From contig NW_006497511.1 of NCBI RefSeq assembly GCF_000471905.2, positions 1,953,274 to 2,017,273 of the forward strand: a stretch of DNA of 64,000 nt, read 5' to 3'. A program made the position numbers and the translations under genes. The stretch comes from Amborella trichopoda. Its lineage: Eukaryota > Streptophyta > Magnoliopsida > Amborellales > Amborellaceae. This document shows, piece after piece, positions 45,194 through 56,731 of this stretch. The notes beneath the pieces are model-generated. The model was given only the letters and a program-made list of their open reading frames with translations. It had not been told where the DNA came from and did not search any database. Numbering within the stretch: the stretch's first letter is position 1; each line of letters begins with the position of its first letter.

Positions 45194-46468
45194 TGACGTG
45201 TAATAAAGAAGGAAGCAGGTCAACAAAGCCTACAAAATAAGTAGAAATTTTGACAGTCTCATAATTATTTCAAAATTAGTCAAGATCTTCACCATCACTC
45301 TAGAAGGTCACCTGTCAAGTTTTGTCAAGTTTTATCGTGATCAGAAATGGCTAAAGCAGTGAATACAGATAAACAATTTTGAAAAAATTGACCAATAGCA
45401 TTTTGAAATATACCCCGTAACTAGAACTATATGTTTGGTACGTCAAACAGCTGTGGGACCACCGCCATTGGATCCAGTACGGTCAAAAACCTTTATGGGT
45501 CAAGTTTTGGCTTAATCGGGCATTCCAAGACAAAGTTATGGGTAAATATCGAAAATGGGTAGCCCGTATACTATTCCTGTGTGGCCATCCTACATTAAAA
45601 CACCATTAAAGGTGGTTGTTCTTACAGTCATGGGCAGTGACTTTCAAGGCCTATATCTCACTCGTTCCAAGTGGGATCGCGCTCAAATTTGGTGATATTG
45701 TTCGTCAAATCAAGACGAGCGATTTGATATGTGGTACGTCCCGTGACAATATCCGAGTAGAGAGAAATACTAAAGAGAAGTTGCTGATTCGTGACGAAAG
45801 TTGTAGAAATTCAACAGCAGCGCGCCTCATTACGGCGGCCAAATCACGATGCTCGCATATCCAATCAGCATGAAACCAATTGTATTATGTGCGTAAGGTC
45901 CGTGGTCATCTCTGGTTCGAACTTCACATACGATGAACAGTTGGCATCAAAGCTGCTGTAAATTCTGGCCAGCGGATTTCAAGATTCCGACCAAAAACTC
46001 AAGACGATCAAATCTTCGTCTAGTCACGAAATCAAGCTACGTTTGTTGCAACGTGATTGTGACAACATGCTCAGTGTGAGTCAGAGAAGAAATCATGAAG
46101 AAACATCAAATGAACGAACATAAAATCGATCCAAGTTTTCAAGATTCAAGCAAATTTCAAGTTTCATGATCATGACTTAAAAACATGTTTCATGACTAGA
46201 AGTTGGTATCAAATCAATCGTCATGTCGAGCTTCATAAGAAAATAATCATCTTTTGATCAAACGAGCATCAAAACAACCCCAGATCAGTCGTGGAAGATC
46301 ATGTAAGTTCTCGAGCAGTAGTAGGGACTGTTTTGAAATTCCACACATTATTAGGCAGGGGTAAAACAATCTTTTTTTCACCTATTTTTATAATTTCTGT
46401 TAATTCAATTAAATTGTAATTATCGTCAATTCTAGTTTTTGAGCGTACGTCCATGTTTTAGCTCAATT

Positions 46469-46476
46469 CTATATAG
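46469..46476 (+). promoter_or_regulatory. TATA box of E2 LTR
   Basis: ctatatag after gctcaatt, aligned with the E1 boxes, about 140 bp before the CT-rich tract. Confidence 0.65.
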
Positions 46477-46807
46477 GCTTGCAAAGTTAAATTGTAAAGG
46501 ACTTTCGGTTCATTTCACACAACGATCAATAAAATTTCAATTTCCTCTTGAACTCATGGATGCGTCTTGGAGAGAGAGAGGAGAGAGAAGAAAATGGCCG
46601 GTACCTTTCAGTAAGGTCTCTTTCTCTCTCCTCCCCTTTGTTCTCTCCTCTTCTTTTTTCTCTCTCCTCCTCTCGTTCTATCTCTTCTTCTCATCCCTAT
46701 CTCTCTTTTTCTCTCTTCTTCTCATCCCTATTTCTCTTTCTATCCTTTTTTCTCATCTTCATGTGTCTCTCTTCTTCTCATCTCTATCTCTCTTTCTGCT
46801 CTTTGTC

Positions 46808-47468
46808 TAACACAGTCGGCGAAGCCTCGCAACAACTATATTTTCTCTCTCTTTTCGTTTGACACAGTCGACGAAGCTCAACGCTGACTGCATCTTCTCT
46901 CTTCTCGTCTGACACAATCGGCGAAGCCTAGCACCGACTGTATCTTCTCTCTCTCTTCTCATCTAATATAGTGGTGAAGCCAAGCAACGATTGTATCTTC
47001 TCTCTCCTCTCGTCGAACACAGTCGGTGAAGCCAGCACTAACTACATCTTCTCTCTTTCTTTGTCTAACACAGTCGGCAAAACTCAACACTGACTGCATC
47101 TTCTGTCTCTTCTCGTCTAACATAGTTGGCGAAGCCTAATGCCGATTCCATCTTCTCTATCTAACACAGTCGGTGAAACTCAGCACCGACTATATTCTCT
47201 CTCTCTTCTCGTCTAACACAGTCAGTGAAGCCTAGTGCTGACTGTATCCTCTCTACTCTTCATCTAACACAGTCGGCGAAGCTTAGCGTCGACTACATCT
47301 TCTTTCTCCTCTCTGTCTAGCGCAGTTGGCGATGCTCAGCGTCGACTGTGTTACCTCTCTTTTCTTTGCCTAACCCAGCAGGCGACGCTCAGCGCCGACT
47401 GAGTCCTCTTCCTCGTCTTTACTTAATACAGCTAGCGATGCCTAGTGCCATCTGTATTTTTCTCTCTT
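46808..47468 (+). repeat. Array of 13 hairpin-forming units in the E2 LTR
   Basis: Thirteen units of about 50-55 bp. Each has a core near cagtcggcgaagcc then tagcgccgactg, whose ends are inverted repeats (AGTCGGCG and CGCCGACT), followed by a CT-rich linker (tatcttctctctctc). Loop sequence is about 8 nt (aagcctag type). Stems are intact or nearly so in several units (47166, 47218, 47320) and damaged in others. Position downstream of the TATA box means the LTR transcript would contain it. Confidence 0.88.
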
Positions 47469-48229
47469 CCCTCATATTCTTGTTTTTCTTTCTTTCTCTT
47501 CCCACTCCTTTCTTTTCTCTTCTTCTCTTTTCTTACTCTTCTTGTGTTTTTTCTTTATGATGTCTATTATTTATGTTATTCTTTCGTTTGATTAAAAAGG
47601 GGTTGAGATTAGCCTATCATAGTAGTCTTTTCGTCTAGCCGTAATATTGTTGTGTCAGAATTATTGTGCCCGCTTTATTGCCACGAAAGACTAACCATCG
47701 TGTCTAGCTAGTCAGTATCGGTATTGATGTCTAGCAGTAATCCTGTTGAGCCGGTCTGAGTTACCGAGTTCATTTTACTGCCACGTTAGTCCAATTAAAC
47801 ATCAGCTTAGTCACTGTGTTGATCTCCCCGTCTAGTCAGTTCTTACCTCCCACATCTTTCTTTTCTCATTCTTCTCTTCTTCTTTTAAATGTGCATTCAA
47901 GGTGAGGTCTATTGACCAACATGTCTTATAATATTTGTCATGTGTGTGATTGCAGAAAATAGGAGAATACAAGCCAAGGGAGGCGATTCCGAACCAGTTT
48001 TATTATTGAGGGGCTTTCTTCGTGATCTAAGAGGGAGCCCACGCGAGCCAGTCCGAGTAATCCCAAACCCACCTTAAATTCCTCTCTCATCGGTTGATAA
48101 CACCAGCCCTTGTTTTTTAACGAGGTTCCCGAGAGAGAGATCTCTAAAGTCCCGAGTCTCCCCGAAACCCGATAAGCATGCCGCCCGATCATCCAAATCT
48201 AGAGGGCGAGATCAAGGCACCTAACTAGC

Positions 48230-48249
48230 TTTGTGACTCCACTAGGGAC
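48230..48249 (+). other. E2 primer binding site
   Basis: tttgtgactccactagggac, aligned with the E1 site; one base differs from the tggtgac or tggcgac start seen in E1 and E3. Confidence 0.65.
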
Positions 48250-48322
48250 TTACTGCCCTTTAATCGGATTGTACTTGTTTGGCTAAGTTTCTCTTTTTAT
48301 TTTTTGTTTTCACATATCACTT

Positions 48323-49640
48323 ATGGCTGCTGGGTTTTGTAACCCCATTCATCGAGATCGGGGACTTTCTCATCCCTGTATTTGCAAGTGTCCCAAGGGA
48401 ACAAGATCCTTTAACTTAGTTCCCAACCCTTCTTTTGAGCAAAGACCCTTGATCTATCTCCCAGGTCTTAACCTGGATTGGAGTGAGGAGGGACCTAAAA
48501 ATCCCTAACTCTCCATCTCCTTGCTCTGGTGGAACCTCCACCAAGGCACCCTGCATAGGTGGCGCACGTGCCACCGCTCACAGCATGCACCTAGCCACCG
48601 ACAAGTCTTTTGTCGGTCGTGTTGCCAAGGTACGCCGGAAGGCTGCCCAGTCCCGCTCTACAAAAGGCAAGCAAGTTTCCATTACGTATGTGGGTAGCCA
48701 CAAGGCTACCCCCCACATTTATGCACCACAACAAGTCTCTATCCCTAGAGGCTCAACATATAGGGGTGGAGACCATGCAGCCCCCACCCCTCACACACGC
48801 CACAAGGCTCGTCCGTCACCGACTCGAACCACACCTCGGGGCAACCCTTATGCTGCCTCGAGTCAGCATATAGGATTAGACCTCTCAAGGCTAGGTCTGG
48901 CACGCACTACTCACATGCACCTCATTGCTCGGGGCAATGTCATCATTGCATCAACTCGAGTAAACAGGAGACGACCTCCTCATCCTCCTACTCAGCACAC
49001 ATAAGCATACCCTCTAAGGGGCAGGCCTCCACATGTTCCCTTAAAGACACCCGCTCGCACTTCTCGGCCTCCTAAGGCCAGACCACTTGCTCGAGCCGGG
49101 GCTGACCCCCAGGTCACCCGTGATCCTTCTTCAAGCGGGGCACACGCGTCGCCACTTCAGGCAAGCCCTCGTCCTTGACTCAAGCATCTTCATGAGTCAA
49201 CCATGCTTTTGCTTGCTCTTCCTTCTTCGAGCAAGCACCTTCAGTCTTGGTACTCGAAGACCTTCCCCAAGAGTACCATCCTGAACCTCCTCGTAATTTC
49301 GCTCATGTCTCTGGATCCCACAAGAGAGCTCGAGGCAAAGACCTGATGGAAAATTGAGTCCTTCATCCTCCCCGGCCCAAGATGACTCCAGTCCTTGATC
49401 CTCATCCTTTTCTGCACCTGATGGAGACATCTCTCTCTTGCGCAAGAAGAGCCAACCAACCGCAGTCCCGATCGCAGTTTTGGCTTGAAGTCTATCAAAA
49501 CCTCAAGGCTAAACGCGATAGGGGTCTGTGAATTCTCACCAAGCAAGTCACCGAGGTGATCGGGGTAATCAACTCTGATGACCCCCTTCGCCTGAACCCC
49601 TTCTACCCTTTTCAGATGACGAAGCCTAAAGAAAAGCTCC
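48323..49640 (+). pseudogene. E2 gag, N-terminal leader, broken
   Basis: ATG at 48323 (MAAGFCNPIHRDRGLSHPCI), aligned with E1 14366. The frame is open for 61 codons, then 48483-49004 (173 codons) gives a second open piece rich in T, H, R and P with no domain. Further open pieces (49087-49284) are short. The shared block gtactcgaagaccttccc is at 49250. Confidence 0.55.
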
Positions 49641-49859
49641 ATGAGCCCAGCATTGTGGTTAATGCTGTAAAAAGTGACCTAGCCCCTCGTCAGCCACGGT
49701 CTCAAGATCGTCGAGAATCGGTCCTCACGTGATCGACATACAAAACTCGAGTTCAGTTAGGGCACGCTGACTCTCTGCTGGCTGATCTACCGTGTGCAAA
49801 TCGTCAAGCTCGCAAACCCTCAACCGCAAGACCCCCCTGAAGAAACAGTCAGCGTGATG

Positions 49860-50310
49860 GTTTTAGATGAACCTGACTCGCAGGAAGACCGCATGAACAA
49901 GTTTGAGGATATGGTGGGAGGCTGCTTCTCCGTCAATTTTTTCAAACCCTTGACAACCTAGCTTTTCAGTGGTATGCTAGACTTCCCCCAAACTCAGTGC
50001 ATACATGGGAGGAAATAGAAAAATTGTTCTATCAACGCTTCTATGAGGTCGAGAGAGAGGTTCAAACCATCGAACTTCTCACCCTGACTCAAGACCCCGA
50101 TGAGACCGTGGACCTGTTCATATCAAGATAGAGACATTTGGTTGCTCGTCTTCCTAATCCTATGCCCGAGAAGGAAGTAGTGCAAACTTGCGTGCGAAAC
50201 ATGCGACCCGAGATCGCTCTACATGTCGAGGCCTCTAATCCGACCTCCATGTCAGAATTGATCTCTAAATCAGTCTGCATAGAAAGTCTATCCCGCCACC
50301 ACGGCAGGTC
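49860..50310 (+). pseudogene. E2 gag core
   Basis: The translation near 49918-50120 reads GRLLLRQFFQTLDNLAFQWY, then SVHTWEEIEKLFYQRFYEVE and ETVDLFISR, followed by a TAG where E1 has the Trp of RWREL. Then EKEVVQTCVRNMRPEIALHV matches E1. This is the retrotransposon Gag core, homologous to E1 15893-16250. Several frame changes exist. Confidence 0.78.
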
Positions 50311-50579
50311 ATGACAACCATCTGTAAGCTCAGCGAACAACCAGGGCAATGGTAGCTCTCGAAACAACACATGGGGCAGCCAACAGAATGGAGTAATCAG
50401 TGCAGCCGTCATGGTCACCGATCCAAAGAAGACTCCCTCTCAAACTTTGGACCTCTCCAAAGGGGTGGGCACGGCGAAGATAGCTCCCCAGGTAGGCAAG
50501 CAACAATAGTCGTACAATTGAGTACCCCTGCCGGCCAACCTTGATCGGGGTGATTATTTCACTAGGCATAGGAACAAGG

Positions 50580-51160
50580 TCTACCCTTTTGAGAAGGAAT
50601 GGGTCCCTACACTATTCCGGTTATTATTGGAACAGAATATGATTCAGCTTCTAGAAGCCAAGTTCCCTTAGCAAGTTGGCCTTGACACTCAGGCGAATTA
50701 TTTTGCTTACCATCAAAGGATCAATCATCCCACAGATGACTGCTACATGCTGAAAGATATTATTGAGGCCCTGATTTAGAAGGGTCAGATAAAGCTTGAA
50801 GACTTAAAGAAGGCCTTCAGGACAGCTGAAGCCTCCCATGCAGTGACCGTCCAAGAAAAAGACGTTGGCCCTGTCATCCTTCACGCCTTCTTTGTTATAA
50901 TGCTCCAGGAAGGCATAATCACACTGAAGCAGGCAAGGCAACCCCAACGCTTTGCTAAGGGGACCGAGGACCGAGGACCGTTGGTTCCCGTATCACCAAA
51001 TATGGGGTCACTACCTATGGGAATGCACCAGTTTCCATGATATATTCGCAAAGAAAATACAGGAATGCCAGAAGTTTTACAACATCCCAGTAAGTGATCC
51101 CCAAGCCACTGCTCCATCAGTGCAGCAAGATGACCACCCAACACAAGACCTTCCCTTCCT
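50580..51160 (+). pseudogene. E2 gag zinc-knuckle-like region
   Basis: Repeats as in E1: FAYHQRINHPTDDCYMLKDI near 50702-50760 (first Cys replaced by Phe, Gly by Asn) and PYHQIWGHYLWECTSFHDIF near 50989-51048 (in a shifted frame, first Cys replaced by Phe/Trp context). Between them is KGQIKLEDLKKAFRTAEASH. The E2 homology ends by about 51160 at CT-rich DNA. Confidence 0.7.
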
Positions 51161-52676
51161 CTTTCTTCTCAGAGCGATGGCCTGAGCCCTTTCCCAAGAG
51201 TGGCAGGCTTCAGCTGCCATTTCACCCTCTCCTCCTTTTTACCTTATCTCTCTTCTCTCAAAGTGGCGGCCTAAGTCGTTTCCTTGAGTGGCAGGTTCAA
51301 CAGTCATCTCCCTTCTTCTTCTTCTATCTTTTCTCTCTTCCCAGATAGGCAAATCAGACGCTATCTCGCTCTCGTCTTTCTCCCTTTCTCTTCCTCTCTT
51401 ATCTCTTCTCTCTTCCCCAAGCAATGGCTTAGCTGTTGTCTCGCCTTCTTCTCTCCTTTTAATTTCTTCTTTCTTCAATCTTCTCTCTCTTCCCCGAATG
51501 GCGGCCTAGCTACCATTTCGCCTTCTCTCCCTCTTCTTCCTATCTCTTATCTCTCCTCTTTCACTCTCTTTTTTCTCTCTCCTCTTTTTCTTCACTATCT
51601 CTATCCTCTTTCTCTTCTCCCCTTCGCTCTCTGCTCTTCATCTCTCTTTGCTTGCTCTCTCTTTATTTTTCTCTCTTGTCCCCTTCTTCTTCCTCTCTCT
51701 CATCCCTCTAATTTCCCTCTATGTTCCTTTCTCCCCTTTCTTCTCTCCTCTTCTTCATTCTCTCTTTCTCTCTCTTCTCTTCTTCACTCTCTTCTCGCTC
51801 TCTCTATCTTTCTCTCTCATCCCCTTCTTCTCTCTAACTCTTATCTCTCTATTTGCTCTCTCTCTCTTATATCTCCTCATTTTCTCCCCTCTTTCTCTCT
51901 ACTCTTCTCTCTCTATCTTTCTCTCTTGCCCCCTTATTCTCTCTAATCTCTTGTCTCTAATATCTCTCTTTCTCTTGTCTCTCCTCCTTTCCTCCCTTCC
52001 TTTCCTCCCTTCTTTATCTCTCCTTCTCTTCTTGTTTATCTCTCTCCTCTTTTCTCTCTTCCCTTATTCTCTCTCTCACTATCTCTCGACTCCCCTCTAC
52101 TCCTCTCTCCTTCTCTCTCTTTTATTCTTCTTCTCCTCTTCATCCCCCTGATTTCTCCCTCTTCTCACTTCTCTCAATATTAAAGATATTGTGAGTCCTT
52201 TGTCAAGGAGACACCGTAAGGCTGTCAAATTGACATGGACTCCGCAATACCATCTTCCCCCATTTCACTCTCCTTCAAGTATGCATGCATGTGCATGCTT
52301 GCTTGAAAGACAAGTTGGGGTCTCTTGACCCACTTGTCTAGACATTTTACGTGTGTGTATGTGTGTTTGCATGAACGAAGCAAGGAGGTTAAGGGAAGCA
52401 AGTCCGAATCAGTCTCAGACTTGGTGGGCTTTCTTCATGATCTAAGAGGGCGCCCATGTGAGCCAGCCCGATCATGTCATGGACCCATATGAGGTAAGTC
52501 CCACCTCACGACCCTAACTCCTCTCTCACTAGTTGATACCCTGCCCGCGTCCTCTCCATGAGGTTCTCGAGAGAGCGATCTCCGGTCCCGAGCTCATCGT
52601 GAACCCACGACCCAAGTCTAAGGTCATCCCGACCTGCAGGGGCGAGATCGAGGCACCCAACCACCAGGTCCAACCA
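51160..52676 (+). repeat. E3 LTR, CT-rich core and 3' tail only
   Basis: The CT-rich core (51160-52190) has four islands of the type agtggcggcctaagtcgttt (51193, 51262, 51420, 51496). The tail contains gacaagttggggtctcttga, the ctctcactagttgatacc block (52521) and ends aggtccaacca at 52676. No U3 or TATA box precedes the core, so the 5' part of the LTR is missing. The open frames of 73-220 codons here are composition artefacts. Confidence 0.75.
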
Positions 52677-52678
52677 AC

Positions 52679-52697
52679 TGGCGACTCCACTAGGGAC
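52679..52697 (+). other. E3 primer binding site
   Basis: tggcgactccactagggac, two bases after the LTR end. Confidence 0.72.
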
Positions 52698-52767
52698 ACG
52701 TCACCCTGTCGTTGGCTTAGACTGTTTTCAAGTACCAACCACTCTTTCTTCTCTCTCTAAAGTTGCT

Positions 52768-53670
52768 ATGGGAACCCACTATCCCTCATTTGTCAGGATT
52801 GGGGACTTCGACATCCCCATATCTGCGAACTCACTGAGGGCGAGCGGACCATCTGGTTTTACCTCCCCCGCGTCCTACTCAAGTGACCTGGCTGGCCCTG
52901 CTATTCTAGTATTGCATAGGAAACCTTGGGCCATGAGCTCTCAAGCTCCCTGTCCCACCTCTTCTAAAGTCAAGGGAAAATCCCTTGACGTCAACTTCAT
53001 GAGTGACACCACATTAACCCCCTCACACGAGTACCCCGTCACTGGCGGACACGCTGCCAGTCACATGCCTCAAAGTGGTCCTCGCACCACTACTCCTCCT
53101 TTCCTAGTGGGTCCCAGCAAGACCACCGCCTCCCCGGATAACCGAAAGGTGACCCCACCCATGTCTCATAGGGGTGTTGCCAACGCTAGCACCCCCATGC
53201 ACACACCGTACGCTGACGGCTTCTATGTCAGTCCGCACAGCCGCCCAACCGAGGCAGGTGACAACCCACCCCACTCGCCCAAACTGTTTTGGATCTCTTC
53301 CTAACCGGACGCAACATGGGTGGTCCCAAGACCCCCCACATCATGCATGCTAACCCTCTAGTTCGAGGCCCGACGAACATGCGACTTTCGAGACAATCGA
53401 AAGTCCCAAAAACAAGTGTGCATGCATGTTCGAGGCCCTAACACCTCACCAACTAACGGGCGGGTACCACGAGCACTCTGCTCCTCTCTCTACAAGGGGT
53501 TGACCCCGCAGTCACCCCGAACACCACCATGGACAGCGCACACATGTGCAAGTCCAAAGATGTTGCCGGCTGTAAAGAAGTGCAAACGTCCACCGCTCCA
53601 TCAACTTCTTTCAGGCCACTCGCTACGTGGTACTCGAAGAAATTCCCTTCGAACATCATCCTCGCCACAC
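52768..53670 (+). pseudogene. E3 gag, N-terminal leader
   Basis: ATG at 52768, 178 open codons starting MGTHYPSFVRIGDFDIPISA, the least disrupted of the three leaders. It is Ser/Pro/Thr-rich with no recognised domain. The shared gtactcgaagaaattccc block is at 53630. Homology to E1 then jumps over the gag core straight to the protease leader. Confidence 0.55.
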
Positions 53671-53799
53671 CCGCCTTAGACGCACGAACCGGCCCTCCGT
53701 GTGAGATTCGAGGGAGGAGGACATCGCCTACACACTCTATTCTCCCTACGCACTACACTTTGCCCGAATTAGTCAGCTTTGCTCACGCATCAGCCGAGC

Positions 53800-54433
53800 A
53801 ACACCTCAGACTAGCACCTCGGCTACGCCTCTTCAAACATCCATGTCCACACAGTCTCCACACCATCTCGCTCTTGATGCACCAGTTCTGATTGTGCAGT
53901 GCAGCCAACCTTCCCTGCTTAAGCCTGTTGCAGCGGTTGTCGCTCCCCTGACAGTCATGGAGGATCCTCCTCAACCAAAAACCATCCCAGCACTGTCTGT
54001 TCCTCTCAGGACAAGGGAGAACAGGGGAACTGCCCTTTCCGAAGTTGACAAAGTTAAATACGATGTGGTCGAACATCTAAGGAAACTACCTACCCTCTTG
54101 AGCATCTATGATGCCCTCATGTTGTCCAATGACCTCTAAATGGCCCTGATGTAAGCACTCTCCAGTCCCTAGGTGTATGAAACTGAGGTCGAGCGAGTTG
54201 AGGTGGACCCTGCCATACTCAACAATTGCATGACTATCACATTCTCAGATGATGACTTACAACTGGGTGAGAAGTCGCGCAATCGCCCCCTCTTTGTGGC
54301 AGGCGAGCTGCACGCCTGACAGGTCAACAACATCATGTTGGATGGGGGGTCTGCGGTGAATCTAGTGCCTCGAAGGGTCTCTCCTTTCCAAGATTGGATT
54401 GAGCATGGACCAACTCGAACCCACCAACCTATC
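53800..54433 (+). pseudogene. E3 aspartic protease, cut by N3
   Basis: 53843-54139 holds VKYDVVEHLRKLPTLLSIYD, as in E1 27558. Stops at 54138, 54151 and 54172 interrupt the next block (PAILNNCMTITFSDDDLQLG). Near 54325 the active site NNIMLDGGSAVNLVPRRV keeps the catalytic Asp that E1 has lost. After about 30 more residues (LSMDQLEPTNL in the correct frame) N3 begins. A frameshift lies near 54380. Confidence 0.8.
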
Positions 54434-55185
54434 TGTCATGACCCCGCCCCCTACCCCTTACCCCCTACCGCCCTTGCCGGAGGGCAACAGGGTGTGGGAC
54501 TGCGATCACATGTAGCGAATGCCACTCAGGTGAGAGTTCACTTAATGCTTTAAAGAGATGGAAATCAAAGCCGGCCACGAAAATAAAAACAAAACTAACA
54601 AAACACGAAGTACACAACCCACAACGTACTAGGAAATTCAAGCCCCAAAATTTCATAAGGTAGATCCAAAATATTACCAGGGAGTCCAAGGCACCAAAGG
54701 CACAACAACAATACATAGTTCCAAAGCAAAAACAACTATGTGGCCAAAATTTCCATCTAACACATACAATTAAACAAAGCTTCCTCAAGAAGTATGGGGC
54801 TCCAACCGCCAGCCATGATCACCAGAACGTCCTTCCACAAACCCGACAGCTATCACTCTACATAGATAAAAGTTTAAGGAGTGAGCTATAAAGCCCAGTA
54901 AGTAGACCACGGTGCCATACTTTCCTACTTATCAATATCATCTCACAATAAGTGCTCAAGATGTCATGCCATTCTTATAAAACATGAGTCATGCATCATA
55001 ATCATATCTATCAATGTGTCGTGCATGATTCATAGTGAAGCAAAAAACAAATCAGATCAATCATATATGATAGGAAGCAGAGGTCAATCAAATCATTCAA
55101 CCATACAAATCTTAGCAAATCAACATATGAAGGTAAGCATCAACAATTACCAACTAACTTACTCTCTAATTCGCCTACTCCTGAA

Positions 55186-55237
55186 GTAGAAGCCCTATCC
55201 ATCAGGCTCAGTCAATCCCATTGTTTAGGATTTCTAC
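55186..55237. other. Conserved inverted repeat in N3 LTR
   Basis: gtagaagccct and aggatttctac pair with mismatches, at the same place and spacing as in N2 (9846) and the solo LTR (56680). Confidence 0.65.
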
Positions 55238-55489
55238 CATCACTCAGCAGGGAAAACATTGACAAATGGGGGAATCCATTTTTTATTGTTTTCAACACAC
55301 ACAGTCCCCAATGCGCTTTAGAGCTTTCGATAGGGGATGGCCTTGTAAGACACTACCCCTTACGCCACCTTGGCTAGGAGTGTTACACCTTCTAGGTGCC
55401 AATAACTATGAATGGGGAGCGACCACCTAAATATCATCTACCCCGACTCCCATCCTATCATTGAGAGAGCCAAAGAGGTCACAAGTCAA

Positions 55490-55856
55490 GCAATGCAATA
55501 CACTCAAAGCATGCCGATCAATCACATATCACAGTATGGTCATGCAATACGCTCAAAGCATGCCAATCAAGGTCATGCTATATGCTCAAAGCATGTCAAT
55601 AAATCACATATCACAATATGGTCATGCAGTACGCTCAAAGCATGCCAATAAATCACATATCACAATATGGTCATGCAATACCGTCAAAGCACGTCAATCA
55701 ATCACATATTACAGTATGGTCATGCAATACGCTCAAAGCATGCCAATAAATCACATATCACAATATGGTCATGCAATACGCTCAAAGCATGCCAATAAAT
55801 CACATATCATAGCATAGTCAATACGCTTAGATCATGCCAATAAATCACATATCACA
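55490..55856. repeat. 49-bp tandem repeat in N3 LTR
   Basis: About eight units containing acgctcaaagcatgccaata then aatcacatatcaca and atatggtcatgc; period 49 bp where intact, with one shortened unit near 55560. Unrelated in sequence to the 49-bp array at 1-740. Confidence 0.9.
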
Positions 55857-56003
55857 TGTCACATAGCATAACTTAAAATCATGTACACATGTCACAACAT
55901 AACATGTATCATAACATGTACACATATCATAACAGAGCATATCTCACTACATACATTCATAACATAACAGAGCATGTCTTACTACATGTGTTCTTATCAT
56001 AAT

Positions 56004-56008
56004 AGAGT
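56004..56008. repeat. Target site duplication of the solo LTR, left
   Basis: agagt, repeated at 58767-58771. Confidence 0.82.
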
Positions 56009-56679
56009 TTTCATGACCCCACCTCCTAGACCCCACCGATTGTGCTAGGGGGTAGCAGGGTGCGGGTTCATAATCCAAAGGTAGCGAACGCTACTGAAGA
56101 TAGAGTGACACATTGCTTTGATAAAGCAGTAACTCAAGAAAACCAAGAAAGTAAAGTAACTCTAACACAAGCATGAGAACTAGGTTAAGGGAGAACTAAG
56201 ATTTATGTCATTACATAAACATCTTGAAGTAGTACATCTGTTCAAGGCATAGAAAACCAAAATTACATAGTTCCAAAAAGACAGCCAAGAACATGGCCCA
56301 CTGCCGATAAACACATACAAGCAAAAGGTCTCATTCACAGGTTCAAGCCTTCGTCAACCAAATCGACCTCCCCCAACCAGCAATCCTTTAACCTGCAACT
56401 TTTTCTACAGGGATAGAAAAAGAGGAATGAGCTATAAAGCCCAGTAAGAGGATCTAGAAGTTATGCATCTATAACATATCTATTCTGGCATTGTAAAGAA
56501 CTCTTTTATGTATTAGCAATCATAATGGAAAAAGTATCATGTTAGCAATCTTCCCAAAACATTCACCACAGATGACATAGCGCATATCATGATTATCATA
56601 AAACCAGTATTACTACTAGCATTCACAGTCATACATTCACTTGTTAATCATTCACTCCTTAGATTCTTCTACCTCCAAA

Positions 56680-56731
56680 GTAGAAGCCCTATTTATCAGG
56701 CCTAGCCAATCCCATTGCTTAGGACTTCTAC
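56680..56731. other. Conserved inverted repeat in the solo LTR
   Basis: gtagaagccct and aggacttctac, one mismatch in 11 bp. Confidence 0.7.

Larger units (their letters stand above)
45194..48227 (+). repeat. E2 5' LTR
   Basis: Alignable with the E1 LTR from about 45220 (caacaaagcctac against caataaaagcctag) to the end gcacctaacta at 48227. The exact start (tgacgtgtaataaag) is approximate. The CT-rich middle holds a hairpin minisatellite (46808-47468) not seen in E1. Confidence 0.82.
45194..51160 (+). mobile_element. Element E2, Tat-like, 5' LTR plus gag only
   Basis: LTR, primer site, gag leader, gag core and zinc-knuckle-like repeats in the same order as E1, then an abrupt change to CT-rich LTR core belonging to E3 near 51160. 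No protease or pol. No target duplication can be checked because neither true end is certain. Confidence 0.75.
51160..54433 (+). mobile_element. Element E3, Tat-like, truncated at both ends
   Basis: A 5'-truncated LTR, primer site, gag N-terminus and protease. The gag core and knuckles are absent, a deletion between about 53670 and 53800. N3 inserted into the protease at 54434. The rest lies beyond the window. Confidence 0.75.

Noticed and set aside
46808-47468. CRISPR-like look: regular repeats with palindromic cores and variable spacers
   Set aside because: Repeats are degenerate, spacers are all CT-rich and similar, no cas genes exist, and the array lies in a plant LTR.
51284-52151. 220- and 167-codon Ser/Leu/Phe-rich frames resembling membrane proteins
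   Set aside because: Composition of the CT-rich LTR core; overlapping frames are all equally open.
55461-55817. 118-codon repeat-protein-like frame
   Set aside because: Direct read-through of the 49-bp LTR tandem repeat.
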